The notes below the pieces were generated by a model. It did no database searches. It saw nothing but the letters and a program-made list of their open reading frames with translations, and was not told the origin of the DNA. From positions 1 through 64,000 of the forward strand of contig CAYUVH010000037.1 in the NCBI GenBank assembly GCA_964448135.1: a stretch of DNA of 64,000 nucleotides, given 5' to 3'. Every line of letters begins with the position of its first letter. The first letter of the stretch is position 1. Below, piece after piece: positions 8,899-17,223 of this stretch. Made by a program: the position numbers and the translations under genes. Origin of the DNA: CAYUVH01 sp964448135. Its GTDB lineage: Bacteria; Verrucomicrobiota; Verrucomicrobiia; Limisphaerales; UBA8199.

Positions 8899-9651
8899 AT
8901 GTCCATTGAAGCCATGCGGTTGCTCGAGGAGTTCCGGGCCGGCCGCGCGACCGCCAACGAAGTCCTCCGCGCCTTCCAGGCCGCGCCCACCGCCGACCTC
9001 GGCTTCGCCCAGGTGGACACCCATCGCGCCCTGCGCAAAGGCTTTCCTGAGGTCATCTTCGGCGCCGGCAAGACCGCAAAACAGGTCGTCGAAATCGCCG
9101 CCAAGCTTCAGCAGCACAAACAGCACGTCCTCGTCACCCGCGTCACCGAAGCTCACGTCACCGCCGTCCGCAAACGCTTCAAGCGCGCCGTCCACCATGA
9201 AATGGCCCGCTGCATCACCATCGAAGACCGCCCGCTGCCCAAGCGCAAAGGCACCATCGCCGTCGTCTGCGCCGGCACCAGCGACCTCCCGGTCGCGGAA
9301 GAAGCCGCCGTCACCGCCGAAATCATGGGTAACACGGTCGTGCGCGTCGCTGACGTCGGTGTCGCCGGCGTCCATCGCCTGTTCAACCGCTTGCCCACCC
9401 TCCAGGAAGCCAACGTCGTCATCGTTGTCGCCGGCATGGAAGGCGCCTTGCCCAGCGTCGTCGCCGGTCTCGTCTCGAAACCCGTGATCGCCGTCCCCAC
9501 CAGCATCGGCTACGGCGCCAGCTTCGGCGGCCTCGCGCCGCTCCTCGGCATGTTGAATAGCTGCGGCAGCGGTGTGACCGTGGTGAATATCGACAACGGT
9601 TTCGGCGCCGGTTACGCCGCCAGCCAGATCAACGACCTCGCCCAGCCATGA
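8899..9651 (+). CDS. larB: LarB, pyridinium-3,5-biscarboxylate mononucleotide synthase
   Basis: A 250-residue LarB family protein. In the family the enzyme carboxylates and hydrolyses nicotinic acid adenine dinucleotide to make the precursor of the nickel-pincer nucleotide cofactor of lactate racemase (LarA) and relatives. It resembles PurE in its C-terminal half: VVCAGTSDLPVAEEAA, ANVVIVVAGMEGALPSVVAGL and VIAVPTSIGYG are the expected nucleotide-binding loops. The ATG at 8899 (MSIEAMRLLEEFRAGR) matches the family start; the open frame further upstream is repeat DNA. It overlaps larC by 4 bases (ATGA), indicating translational coupling. Confidence 0.93.
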   Translation: MSIEAMRLLEEFRAGRATANEVLRAFQAAPTADLGFAQVDTHRALRKGFPEVIFGAGKTAKQVVEIAAKLQQHKQHVLVTRVTEAHVTAVRKRFKRAVHHEMARCITIEDRPLPKRKGTIAVVCAGTSDLPVAEEAAVTAEIMGNTVVRVADVGVAGVHRLFNRLPTLQEANVVIVVAGMEGALPSVVAGLVSKPVIAVPTSIGYGASFGGLAPLLGMLNSCGSGVTVVNIDNGFGAGYAASQINDLAQP

Positions 9652-11030
9652 AGACTCTGTATCTCGACATGATCAGCGGCATCAGTGGGGACATGTTCCT
9701 CGGCGCGCTAGTTGACCTGGGCGTGGACGCCAAAAAACTCGAATCCGAGCTGGCGAAACTCAAACTCGAAGGCTGGCACCTCCACGTCAACCGCCAAAAG
9801 AAATCCGAAATCGAAGGCGTCAAACTCGACGTCCATCTGGCTCACGACCACGATCACAGTCATTCCGGTCAACCTGGTCAACCCGGTCACTCCCACAGCC
9901 ACGATCATGACCACGACCACGGCCACTCGCATTCCCACGATCACGACCACAACCCTCTAAGCTTCAATTTCCGCGCCCCCGATCACGATCACTCCCACGG
10001 CCATTCCCACTCTCACGAACACGGCCACGATCATTCCCACGAAGGAAACCGGAACTTCGCCGAAATCAAAAAGCTCATCGCCGATAGCTCTCTTTCGGCG
10101 TGGGTGAAGGAAAAATCCGTCGCGGTTTTCCATCGCATCGCGGTGGCCGAAGGTAAAATCCACGGCCTCCCTGCCGATCAGGTTCACTTTCACGAAGTGG
10201 GCGCCGTGGACTCCATCGTGGACATTGTCGGCGGCTGTATCGCCCTCGAAATGCTCGGCAAGCCCCGCGTCCTCGCCAGCACCGTCACCGAAGGCACCGG
10301 CTTCATCAACTGCGCCCATGGCCGCTTTCCCATTCCGGCCCCTGCAACCCTTGCCATCCTCGGCACTCGTGGCGCAGCGATCACGCAATGCGACGAGCCG
10401 AACGAACTCGTCACGCCCACTGGCGCAGCACTTATCGCCGAGTTCGTCGAGTGCTTTGGCCCCATGCAAAACCTCGTCGCCGATAAAATCGGTTTCGGCC
10501 TCGGCACCCGCGACAACCAGACCCGCCCCAACGTCCTGCGCGCTGTCCTCGGGCAGAGCGGGAGTTCCGCCTCGAATCTCGATTGGCAGACCGACACCAT
10601 TTCCATCCTCGAAACCAATCTCGACGACCTCAGCGCCGAAATCCTCGGCGACTTCGTCACCCGCGCCCTGAACGCCGGCGCTCTGGATGTATTCCATACC
10701 CCCATCCAGATGAAGAAAAACCGCCCCGGCGTTCTCCTCACCATTCTCTGCGCTCAGACTGAGGTCGACAAATTCGCCGAACTAATCCTGCGCGAAACCA
10801 GCGCCTTCGGCGTCCGCATCCACACCGCCGAACGCCGCAAGCTGCAGCGCGAATTCAAGAAAGTGAAAACGCTCTTCGGCGAAGTGACCGTAAAACTTGG
10901 CAAACTCGGCGGCAAAGTCATCCAGGCGGCCCCCGAATACGAATCCTGCCGCGCCCTCGCCGAGAAAGCGGGTGTTCCACTCAAACAGGTATTCGACGCC
11001 GCCCGCAAAGCCCTCGACACTTCCGCCTGA
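9648..11030 (+). CDS. larC: LarC, nickel-pincer cofactor nickel insertion protein
   Basis: A 460-residue LarC/DUF111 protein that in the family inserts nickel into the dithio-dinicotinate nucleotide in a CTP-dependent step. The N-terminal YLDMISGISGDMFLGALVDLG, HFHEVGAVDSIVDIVG and the C-terminal FGVRIHTAERRKL are family landmarks. The whole protein is one uninterrupted frame, unlike Lactobacillus plantarum, where LarC1 and LarC2 are joined by programmed frameshifting. Residues 66-131 form a His/Asp-rich insert with 25 histidines, very likely a nickel reservoir. larA and larE are not in the window. A DUF885 gene follows after 7 bases. Confidence 0.95.
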   Translation: MKTLYLDMISGISGDMFLGALVDLGVDAKKLESELAKLKLEGWHLHVNRQKKSEIEGVKLDVHLAHDHDHSHSGQPGQPGHSHSHDHDHDHGHSHSHDHDHNPLSFNFRAPDHDHSHGHSHSHEHGHDHSHEGNRNFAEIKKLIADSSLSAWVKEKSVAVFHRIAVAEGKIHGLPADQVHFHEVGAVDSIVDIVGGCIALEMLGKPRVLASTVTEGTGFINCAHGRFPIPAPATLAILGTRGAAITQCDEPNELVTPTGAALIAEFVECFGPMQNLVADKIGFGLGTRDNQTRPNVLRAVLGQSGSSASNLDWQTDTISILETNLDDLSAEILGDFVTRALNAGALDVFHTPIQMKKNRPGVLLTILCAQTEVDKFAELILRETSAFGVRIHTAERRKLQREFKKVKTLFGEVTVKLGKLGGKVIQAAPEYESCRALAEKAGVPLKQVFDAARKALDTSA

Positions 11031-11037
11031 TCCAAGA

Positions 11038-12843
11038 GTGAAAACCATCATAACGCTTTTTATCGTAATTCTTGGCTTCGTCCTGGTGGCAGCGGAACCC
11101 ACTCAGTTCGAGCAGGACTGCGCCAAGCTCTCTGAAAATCGTGAGAGTGACACCGCCCGCTTCCAGAAACTTCTGTTTCTCGAATGGACGCACACCATGC
11201 AGGACGATCCGGAGTTCGCCACCGATGTGGGCTATCCAGGGCTCAACGGTCTCTGGCGCGATACCTCCATCGCGGCCATCGAACGCCGCACTCGCGAGAT
11301 GACCAATACTCTCCGCGCCGCCGAAAGCATCGACCGCTCCAAGCTCAGCCCCGCCGATCAACTCAGCTTCGATCTCTTCATCAAGAACTACAAAGACGGC
11401 ATCGCCGGCTCGCGCTTCAAAGGCGAATATTTGCCGATCACCCAGCTCAACGGCCTCCAGCAAGACGCCGCCCGTCTCCTGGAGATGAGTCCGCACGCGA
11501 CGGTAAAGGATTACGAAGATCTGATTTCGCGACTCAATGGCATTCCGATTCTGGTGGATCAAAACATCGAACTCCTCAAGCTCGGCCTCGCTGCCGGCAT
11601 TACTCCGCCCAAGATCACCCTGCGCGACGTTCCAAAACAGATCGAAAACCAGATGGTCTCCGATCCCGCAAAGAGTCCCTTCCTCCGCTCCTTCTACGAT
11701 TTCCCTGCCGACATTCCCGTCGACCGCCAAAAGGAACTCCGCGACGCCGCCATCACCGCGCTCCAGACCAAAGTCATTCCGGCGTTCGACAAACTGCACA
11801 AATTCTTCGTCGATAAATATCTCCCCGGTGCCCGCGAAAGCATCGCCGCCAAAGACCTTCCGGACGGCGAAGCCTGGTATGCCCACAACATTCGCACCCG
11901 GACCACCACCGACCTGACCGCCAAACAGATCCACGAAATCGGCCTCGCCGAAGTCGCCCGCATCCGCAAAGCCATGGATGCCACGATCGCCCAGACCGGC
12001 TTTAAAGGCAGTTTCGCCGACTTCTGCAAATACCTCCGCACCGACCCGCAATTCTTCTATACCAACGCGGATGCTCTCCTCACTGGCTACCGCGACATCG
12101 CCAAACGCATCGACCCCGAACTCCCGCACCTCTTTGGCAAACTTCCGCGCCTGACCTACGGCGTCAAAGCCGTTCCCGCCTACGCCGAGGATTCCCAAAC
12201 CACTGCCTACTACGAACCCGGTTCACCCGCCGCCGGCCGCCCTGGGTGGTATTTTGCGAACACCGGCAAACTCAATACGCGCCCGAAGTGGGAGATGGAA
12301 GCCCTCACGCTCCACGAATCCGTCCCCGGCCATCACCTCCAAATCGCGCTCGCGCAGGAGATGCCTGACGCTCCCGACTTCCGCAAACACGGCAGCTACA
12401 CTGCTTTTGTCGAAGGCTGGGGCCTCTACGCCGAAAGCCTCGGCGGTGAGTTGGGCATGTACCGCGATCCCTACATGAAATTCGGCCAACTCACCTACGA
12501 AATGTGGCGTGCCGTCCGCCTCGTCGTGGATACCGGCATGCATTCCATGGGCTGGTCCCGCCAGCAGGCCATTGATTTCTTCCTCGCCAACACCAGTAAA
12601 TCCGAGCACGACGTCACCGTCGAAATCGACCGTTACATCGTCTGGCCCGGCCAGGCGTTGGCTTACAAGATCGGAGAATTGAAATTCAAAGAACTCCGCG
12701 CCTACGCCACCCGCGAACTCGGTCCCAAATTCGACATCCGCTCCTTCCACGACCAGCTCCTCGACCAAGGCGCCCTCCCGCTCGATCTGGTCGAGAAGCG
12801 CATCAAAACCTGGGTCCAAGCGCAAAAGCAGGAGACTCGCTAA
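11038..12843 (+). CDS. DUF885 family metallopeptidase-like exported protein
   Basis: A 601-residue protein. The GTG at 11038 gives a clean signal peptide (IITLFIVILGFVLVAA), so this start is preferred over a longer open frame. The C-terminal half has the DUF885 hallmark HESVPGHHLQIALAQE (HExxxGHH, near residue 423), then EGWGLYAE and GMHSMGWSRQQA. These are consistent with a zinc metallohydrolase, possibly a peptidase, acting in the envelope; activity is inferred from the motif. It lies 7 bases after larC, so it is probably in the larBC transcript, though no link to nickel is known. Its stop overlaps the stop of the convergent gluQ gene (CTAA). Confidence 0.88.
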   Translation: MKTIITLFIVILGFVLVAAEPTQFEQDCAKLSENRESDTARFQKLLFLEWTHTMQDDPEFATDVGYPGLNGLWRDTSIAAIERRTREMTNTLRAAESIDRSKLSPADQLSFDLFIKNYKDGIAGSRFKGEYLPITQLNGLQQDAARLLEMSPHATVKDYEDLISRLNGIPILVDQNIELLKLGLAAGITPPKITLRDVPKQIENQMVSDPAKSPFLRSFYDFPADIPVDRQKELRDAAITALQTKVIPAFDKLHKFFVDKYLPGARESIAAKDLPDGEAWYAHNIRTRTTTDLTAKQIHEIGLAEVARIRKAMDATIAQTGFKGSFADFCKYLRTDPQFFYTNADALLTGYRDIAKRIDPELPHLFGKLPRLTYGVKAVPAYAEDSQTTAYYEPGSPAAGRPGWYFANTGKLNTRPKWEMEALTLHESVPGHHLQIALAQEMPDAPDFRKHGSYTAFVEGWGLYAESLGGELGMYRDPYMKFGQLTYEMWRAVRLVVDTGMHSMGWSRQQAIDFFLANTSKSEHDVTVEIDRYIVWPGQALAYKIGELKFKELRAYATRELGPKFDIRSFHDQLLDQGALPLDLVEKRIKTWVQAQKQETR

Positions 12844-13694
12844 CTCCAATCTTTTCGCAAAGTCTCCGGCGCGATCCCTTTCTCCCGCAGGGTCCGCAAA
12901 CTCAAACTATCGTGCCGCTTCGCCAGCCTCACCCCCGCCTCATCCGTCATCAACGGACAATGATAAAACTCCGGCACCGCGAACCCAAACGCCCGATATA
13001 ACAAAATCTGTCGCGCCGTTGACCTCAGCAAATCCTCCCCCCGCACCACTTCCGTAATTCCCATTGCCGCGTCATCCGCCACCACCGCCAACTGATAGCT
13101 CGGAATATTGTCATGCCGCCAAACGACAAAATCTCCAAAGTCTGTCCCAGCCACAAATGTCTGCGTCCCAAAAAATCCATCGGCAAACGAAACCTCTTCG
13201 CCATCGTTCACCTTGAACCGCCAGCTCACCCCCACGGAGGCATTCGTGGCCTTTGCCCCGCCATTCTCCGGTCGACACGTGCCCGGATAAACCGGCTCAT
13301 CCTCTCCCACATGCGGTGCGCTCAGCGACCGCAGCACATCCTGTCGCGAGCACACACACGGATAGACGAAGCCGCCCGCCTTCAACTTTTCAAACGCCGC
13401 CAGATACTGCTCGTGTCGCTTGCTATGTTCATATGGTGCAAACGGCCCGCCGATATCAGGCCCTTCCTTCCACTCGAATCCAAACCACTTCAAGTCCTCA
13501 TACATCGCTGCGACAAACTCCGGCTTGCAGCGCGCGTGATCCAAATCCTCGTTTCTCAGCACTAAAACTCCGTTCGCATCCTTCGCCCGCAGCTGCGCCG
13601 TCCAAAATGTCCGCGCGTGTCCGAGATGCAAATAACCGGTGGGGGAGGGCGCCAACCGGCCGCGATATGCAGGACTTGCCGGAGAATTGCTCAC
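12840..13694 (-). CDS. gluQ: Glutamyl-Q tRNA(Asp) synthetase
   Basis: A truncated GluRS paralogue that in the family attaches glutamate to the queuosine base at position 34 of tRNA-Asp. It has GRLAPSPTGYLHLGHA (HIGH box) and RLAKRHDSLSLR (KMSKS region). The zinc site pattern CVC..., then Y and C in EPVYPGTCR, is typical of YadB/GluQ. The GluRS anticodon-binding domain is absent, which fits its length of 284 residues. Start: the GTG at 13694 lies just after the upstream stop and gives the usual short N-terminus. An ATG at 13730 is possible but would overlap the upstream gene by 34 bases. Last gene of the kinase-aguB-rmlD operon. Confidence 0.9.
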   Translation of the reverse strand: MSNSPASPAYRGRLAPSPTGYLHLGHARTFWTAQLRAKDANGVLVLRNEDLDHARCKPEFVAAMYEDLKWFGFEWKEGPDIGGPFAPYEHSKRHEQYLAAFEKLKAGGFVYPCVCSRQDVLRSLSAPHVGEDEPVYPGTCRPENGGAKATNASVGVSWRFKVNDGEEVSFADGFFGTQTFVAGTDFGDFVVWRHDNIPSYQLAVVADDAAMGITEVVRGEDLLRSTARQILLYRAFGFAVPEFYHCPLMTDEAGVRLAKRHDSLSLRTLREKGIAPETLRKDWS

Positions 13695-13696
13695 GC

Positions 13697-14545
13697 TCAG
13701 ATCCGCGCTTCGGGATGGTTCGCCAGCCATTCGGACAGCTTGGGCAATGGAAACGAAAGCAGCTTCTGAATCTTGCTGGAATCCATCGAAGTATCCGGCG
13801 GCCGCGGTGCGCCGTCGTAGTCCTTCCGTGACACCGGCTGCATGCGTTCTCCCCATCCCGGCCAACGCTGGGCAAACAATTGTCCCATCGCCCACCTGGA
13901 CAACCGCTCCGCTCCTGCCAAATGATAAAGTCCCGGCTGTTCCTGAGCTGCCATCTCCCAAACGGCGCGCACCGTTTCGTCCACCGGAATCGGGCAGCGA
14001 AACTCATCCGTGAAAAGCTTCATCGTCTTTCCCGCCTCCAACGTCAGCCGCCACTCCTCGTTGAAGCTGCGCTTGCCGGAAGGCGACGCGCCACAGTTCA
14101 ACGAGGTGCGCAACACCGTATGCCGCGGATTCTTCAATACCACCTTCTCCGCTTCCGCTTTCGTTTCGGCGTACACGCTCAGTGGATTAATCGGATCCGT
14201 TTCTGTGTAGTTGCCCTTTTCACCATCGAAAACCAGGTCAGTGGAAAAGAAGAAGAAGGGAATCTCCGCCGCCAATTCCGCCAACCGCGCGGTAACTTCC
14301 ACGTTAACTCTCCGAGCCAAAGCCGGACTTGCTTCGCACTCCGGCGTCCGGCTCATCGCCGCGCAGTGAATAATCAGGGCAGGGAACTGTGCCCGGAAAG
14401 CCTCCCGCAAAGCGCGCTCATCCGTAAGTTCTAAATCAGGCCGGGTAAGTCCAACCACCTTTGCCCCAGGAGCAAAGAGGGAAGCAGTCGCAACCAAATG
14501 ACTGCCAATCAGCCCTCCGGCCCCGGTGATCCAGACCGTCTTCAA
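13697..14545 (-). CDS. RmlD-like NAD(P)-dependent sugar-nucleotide reductase
   Basis: A 282-residue extended SDR related to dTDP-4-dehydrorhamnose reductase. The nucleotide loop is TGAGGLIGSHL and the catalytic YxxxK is YAETKAEAE (about residues 129-133). IIHCAAMS and FFFFSTDLVFDG are the usual RmlD strands. True dTDP-rhamnose synthesis cannot be claimed because no rmlA/B/C is nearby; methionine adenosyltransferase beta-subunit-like or other sugar reductases share this fold. Its ATG overlaps the aguB stop by 4 bases, and gluQ follows within 3 bases, so all are translated from one message. Confidence 0.85.
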   Translation of the reverse strand: MKTVWITGAGGLIGSHLVATASLFAPGAKVVGLTRPDLELTDERALREAFRAQFPALIIHCAAMSRTPECEASPALARRVNVEVTARLAELAAEIPFFFFSTDLVFDGEKGNYTETDPINPLSVYAETKAEAEKVVLKNPRHTVLRTSLNCGASPSGKRSFNEEWRLTLEAGKTMKLFTDEFRCPIPVDETVRAVWEMAAQEQPGLYHLAGAERLSRWAMGQLFAQRWPGWGERMQPVSRKDYDGAPRPPDTSMDSSKIQKLLSFPLPKLSEWLANHPEARI

Positions 14546-15435
14546 TCAATCAAACGCTTCGTCAAATCGCCGTACGCCTCAATCCGGCGGTCCCGCAGAA
14601 ACGGCCAATGCGTCCGCGTCTCGTCCACCTTCTTCAAATCCACCGGGACGACCAGGACTTCTTCCTTGTCGGAAGAACCGCGCACCAGCATTTCGCCCGA
14701 CGGTCCTGCCACAAAACTCTGTCCCCAGAACTGAATTCCATCGTCCACCAGCTTCTCGTGACCAATTCTGTTCGGCACCACCACATAGCAACCATTCGCG
14801 ATGGCGTGACTGCGCTGGATGATCTCCCAGGCGTCGTGTTGCTTCTCGCCGTGGGCTGCTTTCTCCGCCGGATGCCAGCCGATCGCTGTCGGATAGAATA
14901 AGATCTGGGCGCCTTGGAGCGAAGTCAGCCGCGCGCCTTCCGGATACCATTGGTCCCAGCAGATCAGCACGCCGATCCGTCCATACCGCGTGTCCCACGC
15001 CCGAAAACCCAAATCCCCCGGCGTGAAATAAAACTTCTCGTAATACAACGGATCGTCCGGGATATGCATCTTGCGATACTTCCCGAGCAATGAACCATCG
15101 GCATCAATGATCACCGCCGTATTGTGATAAAGGCCGGCGGTGCGTCGTTCGAACAGGGAGGCGATCACCACCACCTTGTGCTGCTTTGCAAATGTCTGAA
15201 AAATCCTGGTCGTCGGTCCAGGAATCGGCTCTGCCAACTCAAAGTATTTGTGGTCTTCCGACTGGCAGAAATATTGCGAGCGAAACAGTTCCTGGGTGCA
15301 AATGATCTGTGCTCCCTGTTTCACCGCGCGCTTGGCGGCGGCGAGCGTGCGGGCGAGATTCTCGGCGGGATTGGGCGAGCAGGCAGTCTGCATCAACCCG
15401 ACGCGGACGATGGCGTCCGAGGCGGTGCGCTTCAT
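14542..15435 (-). CDS. aguB: N-carbamoylputrescine amidase (carbon-nitrogen hydrolase)
   Basis: A 297-residue nitrilase-superfamily enzyme. The Glu-Lys-Cys triad is visible as CTQELFRSQYF (Glu), YRKMHIPDDPLYYEKFYF (Lys) and VLICWDQWYPEGAR (Cys). The QYFCQ and GWHPAEK...HG segments are typical of N-carbamoylputrescine amidase, which releases putrescine, CO2 and ammonia in the agmatine route of polyamine synthesis. Agmatine deiminase (aguA), its usual partner, is not in the window. Its start overlaps the kinase stop and its stop overlaps the rmlD-like start, each by 4 bases. Confidence 0.9.
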   Translation of the reverse strand: MKRTASDAIVRVGLMQTACSPNPAENLARTLAAAKRAVKQGAQIICTQELFRSQYFCQSEDHKYFELAEPIPGPTTRIFQTFAKQHKVVVIASLFERRTAGLYHNTAVIIDADGSLLGKYRKMHIPDDPLYYEKFYFTPGDLGFRAWDTRYGRIGVLICWDQWYPEGARLTSLQGAQILFYPTAIGWHPAEKAAHGEKQHDAWEIIQRSHAIANGCYVVVPNRIGHEKLVDDGIQFWGQSFVAGPSGEMLVRGSSDKEEVLVVPVDLKKVDETRTHWPFLRDRRIEAYGDLTKRLID

Positions 15436-16421
15436 GATTTTTGGACGATGCGTTCCGTGTGTTCCGTGGGCTTGGAGTCGCTCACGTGCACATTTTGCCC
15501 AAACAGCTCTCGAATATATTTGCCCAGGGTCTCGTTGGTGGGACCGTAGCCGGCGCTGTAGATGTAATGCTCCAAGTCGTAGAGCATTTCGTCCGCGGTC
15601 GAGTAACGCTGGTCCGGTTTCCGCGCCAGCGCCTTTTGCAAAATCTCGTTCAGCCGGTCGTCAATCTTGTCGCTCAGCGTGCGAAAATCCGGAATCGCCA
15701 TGCTGATCATCCGCTGCCGTGACTCCTCGGCGGTCGGCGCTTTGAACACGTTCTTTCCCAGCAGCAAATGCGCCAGCACCACGCCCGCCGAGAACAAGTC
15801 GGATCGCCGGTCGGTAATCTGGAAATTGGCCTGCTCCGGGCTCATGTAATCGGCCTTGCCGGCGACGACTTCACCTTCGTTGTCTATCAGGAAGCCGCGC
15901 GCCTTCGCGATCCCGAAATCCGTCAGCTTCACGTCGCCTTCGAAGGCAATCATGATGTTTTTGAAGCTGACGTCCCGGTGGACAATGCCTAGCGGCTTGT
16001 GATCCTTGTCCGTCTTGGAATGGGCGTAAGCCAGCCCGCGGGTTATGCGGCTCACGATGAACACGGCCAATTCCTTCGACAACACCCTGCGCTTGTCGGT
16101 CAATTGATGCGAAAACTGCTCCAGGTTCACGCCCCGGATCAATTCCATCGCGATGAAGAAAATCCCGCGCGTCTCGCCCAGGTGATAGGTTTGGACGATG
16201 TTGGTATGAATCAGGTCGGCGACCAGCTTTGCCTCGCCGATGAAATTCTCGATGAATTGCTTCTGGTCCGCGTAATTCTGGCGGATGACCTTGATGGCGA
16301 TGCGTTTGACGAAATCCCGCGTGCCCAATTGCTCGGCCTCGTAAACAATGCCCATCCCGCCCTCAAAGATCTTCCGGACGATCTCGTAGCGGAACTCATT
16401 TTCAATCGTAAACAGCGCCAC
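15432..16421 (-). CDS. Ser/Thr protein kinase (PknB-like)
   Basis: A Hanks-type kinase of about 329 residues with all core motifs: glycine loop FEGGMGIVYEAE, ATP-binding Lys in RIAIKVI, catalytic loop VHRDVSFKNIMI, metal-binding LTDFGIAKA and MSPEQANF. The C-terminus ends about 70 residues after the kinase core, with no membrane segment or sensor domain, so it is probably a soluble cytoplasmic kinase. The GTG at 16421 (product MALFTIENEFRYEIV) is a sensible start; the frame stays open to 16526 but that extension looks non-coding. It is the first gene of the aguB-rmlD-gluQ operon. Substrates cannot be predicted. Confidence 0.88.
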   Translation of the reverse strand: MALFTIENEFRYEIVRKIFEGGMGIVYEAEQLGTRDFVKRIAIKVIRQNYADQKQFIENFIGEAKLVADLIHTNIVQTYHLGETRGIFFIAMELIRGVNLEQFSHQLTDKRRVLSKELAVFIVSRITRGLAYAHSKTDKDHKPLGIVHRDVSFKNIMIAFEGDVKLTDFGIAKARGFLIDNEGEVVAGKADYMSPEQANFQITDRRSDLFSAGVVLAHLLLGKNVFKAPTAEESRQRMISMAIPDFRTLSDKIDDRLNEILQKALARKPDQRYSTADEMLYDLEHYIYSAGYGPTNETLGKYIRELFGQNVHVSDSKPTEHTERIVQKS

Positions 16422-16810
16422 GACGCGATGTTGCGGGAAGGCTCGCGACCAAGTCAAGCGCGGGGACGGCGGTTTTTTTGCGGTAAGATCTGGCGTTGCG
16501 GTGGCCCGCCAAAGCGTGGAACACACCCTTCATGGGTCACAATCGGTTGTCCGTTCTCGCGGATGGCTGGCTCCTTTATCTCAACCGTTTTAGTGCGGTC
16601 GGAGATTTCAAATCCATGGCATTCCCGCTAGGTAATGTTGTCCGAACTCTTTCTGCCCCTGTTAAATCGTGTTTTTTTCACACTGTGCTTGATTTTAGGC
16701 CTGATACAATTATGATTTTTCTGCTTGCGCCACTTTGAAGAACGGCTTTAATGCGCGCAGGTCAAACGACTCTAGATTAGAACTAATAACAATTAACGAC
16801 TAAACACTGT
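16422..16810. other. Divergent intergenic region between kinase operon and HU gene
   Basis: 389 bases, AT-rich toward the HU gene. It holds a plausible HU promoter at 16689-16716 and a run of seven T at about 16672. It must also hold the promoter of the kinase operon, which I cannot place. Nothing else is recognised. Confidence 0.5.
16689..16716 (+). promoter_or_regulatory. Candidate sigma-70 promoter for the HU gene
   Basis: TTGATT (16689-16694), a 16-base spacer and TATGAT (16711-16716) fit a housekeeping promoter in an AT-rich stretch, leaving a leader of roughly 90 bases before the HU start. Prediction only. Confidence 0.4.
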
Positions 16811-17098
16811 ATGGCTAAAGCACTCTCAAAATCCCAAGTCGCCGCGGCGATCGCTGAAAAGAACGCACTGACCAAGAAGCAAGCCTCGGAGATTTTGGAG
16901 AGCATCGCCCAGCTCGCGTATAAGCAGGCGAAGAACACCTTCACGCTGCCCGGCCTCGGCAAGCTGGTTCTGGTGAACCGCGCCGCCCGTATCGGTCGCA
17001 ATCCGGCCACCGGCGAGCAGATCAACATCCCCGCCAAGCGCGTGGTGAAGTTCCGCGTCGCCAAGGCCGCCAAAGACGCGATCCTCGGCGCCAAGTAG
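16811..17098 (+). CDS. hup: HU family histone-like DNA-binding protein
   Basis: A 95-residue HU/IHF-family protein that bends and compacts DNA as a dimer. The N-terminal helices (LSKSQVAAAIAEKNALTKKQASEILE) are followed by the beta-arm region, where GLGKLVLVNRAARIGRNPATGE and INIPAKRVVKFRVAKAAKD match HU. The arm tip RIGRNPATGE is the intercalating proline region. Length is normal. No good Shine-Dalgarno sequence is seen before the ATG. A strong terminator 18 bases after the stop makes it a single-gene transcript. Confidence 0.95.
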   Translation: MAKALSKSQVAAAIAEKNALTKKQASEILESIAQLAYKQAKNTFTLPGLGKLVLVNRAARIGRNPATGEQINIPAKRVVKFRVAKAAKDAILGAK

Positions 17099-17116
17099 TC
17101 TGCCTTTCGTCTGATC

Positions 17117-17148
17117 GGCACCCTGATGACCTCAGGGTGCCTTTTTTT
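17117..17148 (+). terminator. Intrinsic terminator of the HU gene
   Basis: 10-bp GC-rich stem GGCACCCTGA (17117-17126) with its complement at 17132-17141, 5-base loop, followed by seven T. Confidence 0.88.
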
Positions 17149-17223
17149 CTGCCCGCGTCCGCAGGCGGGCATGCTTGATTTCGGAGCGGAATTTAATATG
17201 TGGCCAGTTCTTCGCGCAATGGC

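Noticed and set aside
13695..13961. N-terminal extension of GluQ to 13961
   Set aside because: It would overlap the RmlD-like gene by over 260 bases and has no synthetase homology; GTG 13694 or ATG 13730 fits better.
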